From NCBI GenBank assembly GCA_021014325.1, contig CM037472.1:33194234-33258233 (forward strand): a stretch of DNA of 64,000 nt, written 5' to 3'. How positions within the stretch are numbered: the first letter of the stretch is position 1; every line of letters starts with the position of its first letter. The stretch comes from Plazaster borealis. Lineage: Eukaryota; Echinodermata; Asteroidea; Forcipulatida; Labidiasteridae. The notes below the pieces were generated by a model that was given only the letters and a program-made list of their open reading frames with translations, was not told the DNA's origin and did not search any database. The position numbers and the translations under genes are program-made. Shown in pieces: positions 49,001 through 59,100 of this stretch.

Positions 49001-52000
49001 TCAGTAGGGTTTGCTAATTAATCTAATTTAACCCTTTCCTTAATACCATAGGCGACTTTAGTCGACTGCACTCATACCACGTCTTCCTTACCAAAGTTAA
49101 CTTTAGTCGACTGCACCACCCCCTCTCCCTAATATCATAGGCAACCTTTAGTCAACCAAGATCACACAAAACAATAACACTCAAACCGAGCAAAAAGACC
49201 TTTTTTTGTAAAACTGTAGTTTTGTCCATGTCCACAGTGGGTGGAAAGAGAAAGAGTTAATCTTTTCAGTGGTAGTAGAAAAAAAAACTATTTAAAAGCA
49301 GAAAAAAAATGAAGTTGCGACTGGTATACGATGGTTAATCTCACCTGCTGAAATTTTATTCAGAAAATGTATTGTTCAGGGATGCCAGTTTTGAAAATAT
49401 ATTTTATTGAATACAGATTTCGCAACTCTTGTTAAATGGTAATGTTTTACATGTATAAATGCGGAAGTATTGGAGCGAGACTAGACTCTTTCTGCTGATG
49501 TGTGTGCGGTGGTATGCCGGAAGTATTGAGCGAGACTAGACTCTTTCTGTCGAATGTGTGCGTGCCGTATGTATCGATGTATTTTGTGTGTACATCCATA
49601 CACGATCTTTGGACCGTACATGAAATCGCTCTGAGAATTTTGTTTGACATACTGACTGAGTTTTTGGCGTTACATTGAGTCATTATGGATGTTGAAAGAG
49701 AAGCTAATTTGAAACAAATTGATCAAGAATAGGTTTAATTGGCGGTGGCTAAGACAGTGGGGTTTCTACCTTATTTTTATCAGACTACATGAGGAAGATC
49801 TAAATTTTCTTTTCTTTATGTTTTATACAAAAATCGCTGTTATGTTTTGGTCTGAGCAAATTTTTTTTCCGGCTCTGAAGGAAAGAGTCACTGGCATCCC
49901 TGATTGTTTCCTTAGACTTTGCTTGAACAAAATCCAGCTTTATTGAATTTCACCAACTTCAAGTTTGTAGCTTTAATAGGATTAACAAGTTGTATTTTTT
50001 TCCTCTCTTTTTTCACAGTGAAAGAAAACCTACCACCAAATAAGAGCAATGTACCTCCTACTAGTCAGGACACACCCCCTCGTCAGACCAGAGTGATGTC
50101 AAATAAAGAGGACTTCAGATCAGCGTCAGCTCCATCATCTCCAGTCACTCCCAACCCCCCACAGAGAAGACATTCTTCAATATCGGATTGGCTCAAGAAT
50201 AGCCCTAAATCAAGCCTAATATTACCAGTCACTAAAAGCTCTCAATCACCAACTAAATCTGTAACGCTAAAACCAACATCAACCCTAGAAAGAACCCTAG
50301 AAAGAAACCGAGAACCAAGTGTCGCTCAAAGCACAAGACAAAACAGAACTCTTGGAACTAGTGTTGCAAAACAAACTACCATCAAGAATGACTCTAAGGT
50401 AACTTTAGTTTGTGGTGCTGAGGAAAACACTTCCAGAAATGAAAACACCTCATCAAATCTGAACAAAGGTAGTTCGATCAGGAAAGACCACATACCTACA
50501 GATGGTGCAGAAGTTGTAAGCCAAAAGAAAGCAATAATTTTGGCAGAAAAATCTTCAAATAAGAACACTGTGCAAGCTCATGAAACGCCAGAAACTTTAA
50601 GTGAGAAACAAAATGGGACCTCAGAGCAGCTTCAGGAGACGGACAGCCACAATAAGCCACTATTGAAAGTGTCAAGAAAAAATCACCTATATCGCCAAAG
50701 TTCCACACTCCAGCCACGAGCTGCCAACTCGTCCTCGGATCAGAGCTTAAATGTTGTAACTTTAACCCAAGAAAAATCTCACTTTCAACTCTCAACTCAC
50801 AAATGCAATATAGAGAGAAAGAAACCGGTTCAAACTTCATCTCCAGTAACTTCAACCCTCTCAATCCAAGATGGTGATACTTCACCGAGATCCGGCAAGA
50901 GGAAAGTCCTTGAGTTGGAGACCAACAAAGTGAAGAAGGCTAGAACAGTTGGGAGAGGCAGGGACTTTCTTACAAGCCATGCTCAGCATCAATTATGCAC
51001 ATGCAGTTGCTCTGGAAATCACAGACACCCTACTGGTAATGTAACGGCAAGCAACATTACTGTGGCCGAGAGTGACATTGTTGTTGCTGGGCAAACTGTT
51101 GGAGCGAGTAGTTCGCCAGATGGGACAGGCTTTGGGCAACAAACGCCAAAGGTACTTTGTTCAACCACAATTAGCCTTTTTGAGATATGAACACCATAGG
51201 AGTACGTTTGGTTTGGGTGTGTACAGACAGAATTACCCAAACCACATGGTCCAATTGTAATGTATCCACCATATCTCAAAAAGGCTTATGGGTGTTACCG
51301 AAGAAAAACAAAAATTAGTTTCAATATGAAAGCTCACACCAGTACCAATCCTCCAGATAAATACTTGTATCTGATACTGTTAATGTCGAGAAAATAGCAT
51401 TTGAAATCCCTACTAATCACCATTGCTTGTTTCTGATTGCCGCAATCAAAATAAGCCCCCGTATGAATGTGCAAAAAACTTAACAATGTAACCCATTTTT
51501 TTTTTTTTTTTCACAAAATGTGACCACCTACGTTTTATAAATTGTGTTTTTATGGAAAACTAGAGGATGGAAATAAATTCACTCTTCCAAAACACCATGA
51601 TGTGCTTTCACTTTTTCACTTTTTAACCAACAGCCATTTTAGGGCCCAGAAAGTGCAAGCTTAAAGTTCTTTTATGAAGATTTGGTTAACCAATTACTAT
51701 CAATTTTTTTTTTAATATTCAGTTAATTCTCATCCTCTTATATTCTATTGACACCAAACAAACAACTTGTGAAAAATTTCATCAAATTCAACGGTCACTA
51801 TTTATAGAAAAACACAAAAAAATGGATTTTTCATAATTATTTCAATTGCGGCAATCAAAATAAACAATTGTGATATGAGCTTTCTTTGAATTTAATTTTT
51901 GACTACAGACTTGAGATTCTTTCCTTCAGTTTTGTCGACTGTAAGTGAGCGATGACAAACAGTTCAAGGGGTTTCTTTGTTTTATTTTCTACTCTTGTAT

Positions 52001-52159
52001 TTCTTTGGTTTCCTACAGACCACAGACTGCAGCAACTCAACTAAGAATATCTGTTTCTACTTCCGGCCACATGCTAGAGAGGTTAGGCGAGCCTACTCAG
52101 ACAGCAGTGTATTATCCAAGGGATCCACAGTCAACTCTGATGAGCAAGAAATACGTTGA
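43057..52159 (+). CDS. DTL: Denticleless/CDT2, CRL4 substrate receptor
   Basis: Ten exons: 43057-43123, 44075-44296, 44820-45068, 45628-45829, 46641-46744, 47313-47530, 48326-48415, 48854-48983, 50019-51151 and 52019-52159, in phase, 851 aa (human 730). Exons 1-8 form the WD40 propeller (about residues 1-427) and include both DDB1-binding WDXR motifs, WDTR (172-175) and WDLR (252-255). Exon 9 is a 377-codon Ser/Thr/Pro-rich, probably disordered tail with many S/T-P sites and a basic KRK/KVKKAR cluster. Exon 10 carries STKNICFYF (812-820), matching the C-terminal PCNA-binding PIP box of human DTL. CRL4-CDT2 destroys CDT1, p21 and SET8 on PCNA-loaded chromatin. Starts 490 bp from INTS7, head to head. 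Confidence 0.95.
44345..44690 (+). mobile_element. tRNA-derived SINE, family C
   Basis: CTCAATTGGTAGAGCGCCGG and GGTTCAAATCCCGTTCTAG form the tRNA-like head; the body carries AAACTTGGGTGTGATCCC and CTTCTGACTGGCACC. Direct flanks ACCCAGTCAGTTTCC occur on both sides. In DTL intron 2. Confidence 0.8.
45218..45396. mobile_element. GGCCCAATTTCATA-type MITE
   Basis: Starts GCCCAATTTCATAAAGTTGT and ends ATATGAAATTGTGCC; DTL intron 3. Confidence 0.6.
45855..46256. mobile_element. MITE, TTAAAGGGATTGTATACG family (copy 2)
   Basis: AAAGGGATTGTATACGTTTG at the left; CCAAACATATACAGACCCTTTAA at the right. It directly abuts a CRE-MITE relative (46250-46390) and an inverted partial copy ending at 46512. 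Confidence 0.8.
46250..46515. mobile_element. CRE-MITE relative plus inverted TTAAAGGG-family end
   Basis: GCATATGATGTCATCAGTCT and TTGGCTCATCCTCTGTGCG match the family at 35217; after 46390, ACCACCTTTTGAAATGAAAT to CCTTCCCTTTAA is the inverted family end. DTL intron 4. Confidence 0.6.
46835..47105 (-). mobile_element. tRNA-derived SINE, family C
   Basis: GCCTTGAACCTGCGACCTCC and GGCGCTCTACCAACTGAGCT mark the head on the minus strand; GTTTACGATACAAAC and CTGACTGGGTAAATTTT follow. In DTL intron 5. Confidence 0.8.
47606..47778 (+). repeat. Two-copy tandem repeat, 86-bp unit
   Basis: GAAAAATTCCTAAAATCTGA starts both units (47606 and 47692), each ending in CATTGCCAAA. In DTL intron 6. Confidence 0.85.
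48068..48187. mobile_element. CRE-MITE relative (degenerate)
   Basis: GATCCATTGCATATGACATC and TTTCCATTGTTGGTGGCGTA resemble the 35217 element; the right end is lost. DTL intron 6. Confidence 0.55.
49461..49572 (+). repeat. Two-copy tandem repeat, about 55-bp unit
   Basis: GAGCGAGACTAGACTCTTTC occurs twice, each preceded by GGAAGTATT. DTL intron 8. Confidence 0.8.
51170..51290. mobile_element. Short MITE next to the DTL exon 9 donor
   Basis: AGCCTTTTTGAGATATGAAC pairs with CCATATCTCAAAAAGGCT; inner GTTTGGTTTGGG pairs with CCCAAACC. Begins about 18 bp after the donor at 51152. Confidence 0.75.
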
Positions 52160-55100
52160 ATTGTAAAAGGATTTATAATTTGCCTAGTCAGTTTCCCTTG
52201 TTGTTCATCTTGATATTTGAAATCAAAAGGTGCATCCCCTTAAGATGAACCCTCTGCTGCTGCTTCCCAGGTTGTATCGTAAACTTGGGTGTGATCCCTG
52301 GCTACACGGCAGTTAAAGGTTGTATGGCTTCTGACTGGCACCCCCAACCAAAGATATTGACAAAATAGGGAGATCGCCAACATTAGGGCTAGTTAATTTG
52401 GAGGTTGCAGGTTCAAATCACGCTCTAGTCAAAATTATTGTAAAGGATTAGCAGAAATCACAAGACTTGAAAAAGTATAGGATTGCTAATCAAAAAGAAT
52501 ATCATTTTCAATCTGAAAGCTTGCTGACTATAAAGTCTCTTCCCACCCCATTACCAATCATCCAGAGAAAAAGTCTCGCCTAAAATAATTTGTTGAAAGT
52601 CAGGAAAAAAGCACTTGAAAGTCTCCTGACCTAAAATCACTGTTGCTTATTTTGAATGCCACAATTAAAATAAGCCTGATTATGATCACCCTATTTTAAG
52701 TTTTCACTAAAATGTGATGAATTTTTTACAGTTTTGATTGTATAGAGTGTTTATACCAAACCTGATGTTGAAATTTATTTACAATTGGGAAAAAAGCAAT
52801 GATGTACATTTCGATAATTACCAATTCACTTTGAACTTGTTTAAAAAGGAATTTCAAATGTTTTAATCTTGAAGAATTTCAGTTTTGAGATAGATAGGTA
52901 GAGTCCTGGTTGCTAACCACATCCTAAAATGGTGTAAAATGCTATTTTGTTTGATAACCTTCCAGTGCAAAATTTGTTAAAATCCAAAAACGTCCAATGA
53001 CGTCACATTTCAAAAGATGAAGGTCCGTACATTTTGTGTGTGGAATTTTTAGTGTATTTCCATGACATTCAATCAAAACAGCGTTAACCTTTTGTGTGCG
53101 GAAAGTACAGACCCATATTTTTGTTGACAGCCAACGACGTCTTGTTTCAAATTTCGCTCTAAAAGAGTATCAAATAAAATGTAATTTTACACCATTTTGT
53201 ATTGGAAAATGATTTTTACTTATTGAATCAGAGATAAAAAAGACCAATGTATAATTTTCTGCCCTACTGCAGTTTTTGATGAAGCACTGTTTAAACGGTG
53301 CTTTTCGAGTCTGAAGGAGAAATTCCTCAAGAACCTCAGATATGATTTGAACCCAACACCTTCTAGAGGTGTCTTGATCAGTTGATCCTCTTGAAAATTC
53401 AACCCTAGACAGTACTGTGGAGGCTTTTATCCAACAGTAAAAAATTAACAAATTAGATGAAAAAATAGTAAGTCTTCAAATAATTTGTGAAATGTATTAG
53501 AATCGTTTCCGCTTTAAAGATTGTATTTAAGATTTAATTTAATAAATTTATTGAAATGTTTAATAAAAGACAAAAGAATATTTGACAAAATCACGTTTCA
53601 ATCAGTCATGTTTGTGCATATAAAATTAGGGGTTGAGAGATTTCAAAAAGGTTGTGCAAAATAAAACTCAAGACAATTTTCAGATGGACTTTGTCACGCT
53701 CTAACAGCTTTCTGAAAATCTCCAGGAATTCTTTACATCAGTGCAACAAGATCAAGATTTGACCACCGTTTCTTTTGAATTGCTGTAAAATTGTTCCTAA
53801 ATCTCTTTAAACCTTGTAGCAATGCGCAAAGAGTTGGGATACTTTGCTAGGTGTCAGCATTGATGCTCGATATGGGGCATGGTGGTTCCCCCCCTTCTAT
53901 TGTGTCTTCATTGTGTGCTTCGAATCTAAGGAAGTATTTAGAGGGTTTAGGGGGGGGGGGGGTACTTCTGTACAAGAGGAAAATAGTGTGTTAAAGTATG
54001 GGACTATTAGGGTACCCTCTGCCCCATATCCGGCATGGTAAAAGCATACATCACACATTTTCACAAAAATTACACTCTCGTGTCTCCAAACGTCTGTGAT
54101 TGCCCAGTGACAAATTTTACTGGGTGAATAACCAATAGAGAAAAGCATCATAAGCTTTGTTTTAAGAAACGCATCCTACACATTGCAAACAATTGAGCAT
54201 CCAGTCTGTTGGAGAAATGTTGTTTTATTACTAGAAGTTTCCAGGGAGTTCAAATCACTCCTAAGATGATTCTTACAATCCAACTTAACCCTCCTACTCT
54301 TGGTATCATTTTCCAGTAAGTTGACCAACCATTTGAAATCGGTTAACTGCGCTTGTTGTGTATGGTGGCACAACTGTGCGCAGGACGATCTGTGTACTGT
54401 GTACAATTCACCACATGATATCATATTGCAGGCTGGCATAGTTTATCCATCGTTCAAAACCACAGGGGATGGAGTAGATAGTTTGATACTTGCATGAAAG
54501 AGCTCCGTGGATCTAGCCAACAATCTTGTCAAAGGGCATTTGACACGTCTTGAAATTTATCTGAAATGTTTCAAATCAAACCATTTTAGGGGGGGATGAT
54601 CGACTCGAGCCATCTTGTTTTTCCTGCAGGTGCCACACATGATTTTGACTTCTTTTTTTTGTACAAAACTTGCATGCTTGAGTGTACCGTACACTGAATA
54701 ATCACCAAGAATTATAACGTAGACCTAGCACTAATAAAATACTACCTTAATAAAGCCACATAGACCTGTACAAATGTACAAATACAACTCTCTTTTTTTT
54801 GTGGTGAGGTCCTACATGCACATGACCGCTACATGACCCTACATTTTGTAATAATTACACAAGACGACACACCCGTAAAGGAATGGTAGAATCTAAAGGG
54901 TCACTGGAAGCCACGACCTTGCTTGACCTCATCTCTATGCAAAATAACGCGGTTAAGAGAGGTCGCAACTACCGATACCCTTTAAAATCTATCGTATCGG
55001 TTCCTAGCGCCAAGCTGAAGAGGGCGCCAATTGTGTTTATCATCTCCACCCGTATGTCAACTCTCATAAAGGATTGGAGGAAAAAACACAGAATAAAAAA

Positions 55101-56104
55101 CCCCAAAACTTATATACCAGATTCTACACAGACACGTCCACATCGAGAAAACTTTGTAGATGAATTAGCACAAGAAAAAGGTTGATTTTTTTTTAAAACC
55201 CAGCAAGACACACAAACTACTTAGTCCAGTCCATACTTCTTATGTTTTCCTTCCAGTATGCGTTGGTCCAGCACAGTCTACCCTCTCCTCCGTACAAAAG
55301 AAACAAGTAGCTTTCGCTGTGCCTCAGCGTGTCCGAAAGAAGCAGCAGTGTTACAGAATATTTCTTGTTTAGGCTTTCTGTTTTGCTGCTGCTAGCGTGT
55401 GTCACAGCCTCCCTAGAAAAAAATACCTCGATGAAGCCACTGCTAAGGTGATAAAAAACAGGTGCAATGTCATCGATGTACAAACTCCTATCCAGGCTTC
55501 GTCTGTCCCTCCACTAGCATATCGGTCCAGCAGATTACAGTCTCTCTACAAAAATTGCAGCATTATTTCCCCAAAACCGGTCGCTGTATCAGCCATGATG
55601 AAACACTCTCTTTCTTTCAACACCATTTGTTTTCAATTTTTTTAAACACAATTCTGAGATCATTCAAAACAGTAAATCGTTTCCAAGTAGCATGCAAAAC
55701 ATTTGCTGCATATGCGAAAAAATGTAGATGTTTTGCCCTGTGTATTAATGGTACAGTCCATAGTTCACACAACGTCAGCGGGATAAGAAGTGTTGGCAGT
55801 TTTGAAAAAAAGCAGCAATCCGCTCTCTCAATAAGTACAACGAGTCCTTTACTTATCATCCATCGTCATCATGGAATAGCTGTGACTTTGTCCATGGAAT
55901 ATTTTCATCAAATGATGAGAGGCCCCCAACACTAAAGTGTCTCCGTCCACTCTACCAGCTAAAAACATTGTGTATAAAAAAAACCTCAGGAACAGTCTAA
56001 AGCGTGTTCAGTATAATACGACGTTGCCGTCTCATGCGTGTCTTGGTAGGTAAAGGAGGGCGAGGGGCCTATAGAGTTCATCCCGTCACCCTTAAGGTTT
56101 AACA
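52160..56104. other. DTL/WDR26 convergent intergenic region
   Basis: Holds the DTL 3' UTR (candidate AATAAA at 53173-53178), the WDR26 3' UTR (candidate AATAAA on the minus strand at 54224-54229), a family C SINE and a G-run at 53950-53961. No convincing gene is seen; the longer frames at 54883-55185 and 55462-55935 have no recognisable content. Confidence 0.55.
52185..52435 (+). mobile_element. tRNA-derived SINE, family C, in the DTL 3' flank
   Basis: Starts about 25 bases past the DTL stop: GTTGTATCGTAAACTTGGGT, CTTCTGACTGGCACC and GCAGGTTCAAATCACGCTC. Part of the tRNA-like A-box region is deleted. Likely within the DTL 3' UTR. Confidence 0.75.
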
Positions 56105-59100
56105 TCATACCTCTGTGCTGCCATCACCATCTGAAATTACAAGAAAAGTCACCGTTTAGAAATCATGAAATGCAACTCTGCTTTCAACAATTGATTAACA
56201 TTTCACGATGACTAGAGCCTGCATTCAAGATTATTAATATTTGTTGTTGTTTTTCTCCACATTCCACAGAGTATTGTAGATATTAAAAATAACAATGTTG
56301 CATATACACCAGGCTGTTTAGCCCTGCTGGCTTGTCATTGAATACGAGTAGGCCACACCCTCTCTACATCCTTTATGGTGTAAAATGTCTACACGCTTTC
56401 ATTTCTGTTCAACATTTTTTATAGCATCATAAAAAAATACAACCGTAAAAAGAAAAACACCACAAGATAAAGGACAAGGGTGAAAAATTGTGACAAAAAA
56501 AGGTTGATAGGTATTACTGCAAAATGAAGGCATGTTCTGAGTGAAAGGCCGTATGATGTGGCAGCTACGGCTATAGCTACAGCTACAGCTACGACTGGTG
56601 CTAAGGGTGTCACTAAGACTGGATGACGCGGCAATCCAGCTGTAGCTGCCAATTCCGACACTTCCAAAGGCACAAATTTATGAGGCGGCTAGCCTGGCAT
56701 CCTTACCCGTGTCATCAGGTCCCCAGACTCTTATGGTACAATCATCAGACACACTGACAAGCATGTTGGGAAGCACTGGATTCCAGGATACGCAGTTGAC
56801 TGTCCTTGTGTGTCCCTGTAGTACAGCAATAGGCATCTCATCCTTGATGTGCCATATGTATACGTTGTTGTCTGTAAACAAACAAAGACAACACAAGTCA
56901 AAACGAATTACAATATTTAGCTTATTGAGCCCCTTGCACCAATGTCAAACGCCGCTACTGTCTGCCATGCTCATCACTTTGGGAGTCAAATTGCCATATG
57001 GTCAGCGCGTTAACACCGCATTGTCTAAAGTGCGCACTACACTGTATAATACACTGGGACATCGACTCCCAAGATGGCGCAACCAAAATTACTGAGGTGA
57101 TGAGAGAAGGGGGTTTGCCCCGGTGTTTCTGGCAGTGGCTGCTTAATGCGCTGCAGCATCTTGTAAACCCTTATAAGGTGCTACATATAGTGGTCTCATA
57201 ACTCAACAAAATTCAAAAACTTGTCTTAAAATGTTTCTGTTTGTTCAATCGCCTTGAGTACCTTATTGGTGGATACGTACGCTATATAAGACTATATTCT
57301 TCTTCTTATTATTATTATCTCATTAGCGTTTATACTCGCCTTCACTTCCGCTTGCTATGAACTTCTCGTTAACACCCCCAAAGCATGAATGGATGGTGTA
57401 GAACCCGTGGGTGACTCCCTGAAACTTCCGGACCAGGACTTTATCCTTGATGTCCCAGAGGTGGACCCCTTGATAGGCCACACTCAGCAGAGCTTGCCGT
57501 TGGTTGGTGCTGATGGTGAATGACATTATTGAATGGTCTTCTTGGATTCTGTGTGCAGAAAGAGACAATGAACCATAAAGCTGGATTTATAGTGGAAGTT
57601 TGCAGTAATGCCGTGTATTAATGTGTGGTTATGAACAGAACCAGTCGTTTACTTGATATTTCTAACAGTATTCTCTGTTTATCATCTGGAGACCGCCCAG
57701 TAAAGATGACAAAAAGAGCGTACCATTCAGAATATCTAGCAAAGACTGCATTAAATTAATAATAACACTTTATTCAGGCATATCACAATACAAACAAAAA
57801 TGTACAAATTTAGAAAAATAGTTTAAAATATATAAAAATACAAATACCCCCTCCCAATATACAGCTAAAAATGCAAATAAACAATGAAATTGTTTACAAA
57901 AAGTTTTATCTTTCTATGCCTTTTCTTGGCCGGCAAAAAACTGTGTTTTCTATGTGGGAAAATTTACATAATTTGCAGTAATTTCCATATAAAACCTAAT
58001 ATTGTAAAAAATTACAGCTAAAGTTTTGTGATACGCCCAGTTTTTTCATGAAAAGTTGATTAGAACTGTTCAATGTCATCTTCATTATGCGAAGATTTTA
58101 TGTTTACCACTGTTGCGTTCTGTACACTTTGTGCCTACTGGACATGACATCACAACTCACATTGTCTACACACACTTTTACATGAAGTACTCTCTGTAGA
58201 TTTTCCTTTGTTTTCGTTTAATTCCGAAAGAGACTTTCTTAAAACCATTCCTGTTTCCATTGGAAGGAGTTTTCGAGAGGTGTTTTTCGCTACTGGTGAT
58301 CCCTTCACCAAATCTACTTCACTTTGAGACACATAACCGTGTATAAAGAACCTGTTTCCTTCTCAAGATAAAATGAGATTTTCTAATAGACTGTGCAAGT
58401 CTCGCGCGTCTCGGAACGAGAAAACACGTCAAACGAAGAACATTTTTTTAATAAAAATCAAATCTTTGTTTTAAACTATATCTAATGACAAACTCTGAAC
58501 AACAAAAATACTCATTACATGTTTATATAATCAGTTTTAGTTTTTATAATAAATACACAAATAATGTGTTAATTATTTATGAAAAAAAATTAAAACTCTG
58601 GGACAAGGATGCTTATTTGATCTTAACTTTTCAGAAACCCCTTACGCGGATTCGGGATGGTCACACGGGCGTAAAATTAACGCTTGATGCAGTTTATGAG
58701 GACGCTGACGCCTCAACAAACATAGACAAAAAAAAAAAGCCTTCTCGTTGCACTTACAGCATCTAGCGATTATCATCGCGCATCCAAAACAAGCGTTTAC
58801 ATAAGTTTTGTGATCGGAGGTGAGCACTTTGATTCTTAGATTTTTGCAGTAACCGGAAGCTGAGGTCAAGTTTAAATATCAGGTTTCCTTCGTTATATTG
58901 TTGAAATGATTTTACTTTCATATTTTTTATCACTAAGTATTACATTCCCAACAACATATTTATTGTTCATGGTCATAAACCACGTTAAACTAAAATAGTT
59001 GACAAAACAAAATCTTGCCCACGTAAATCTCCATATGGTTGGGACCACAATGGTCCCGGAACTTCAAACATGCACAGTACTTGCACACTACTTGCACAGT

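Noticed and set aside
54883..55185. 100-codon frame between DTL and WDR26
   Set aside because: No recognisable domain and no splice or promoter support; the sequence is intergenic or the 3' UTR of WDR26 in antisense.
55462..55935. 157-codon plus-strand frame with CTNSYPGF and Ser/His-rich content
   Set aside because: It has no family resemblance and lies opposite the probable WDR26 3' UTR; likely chance.
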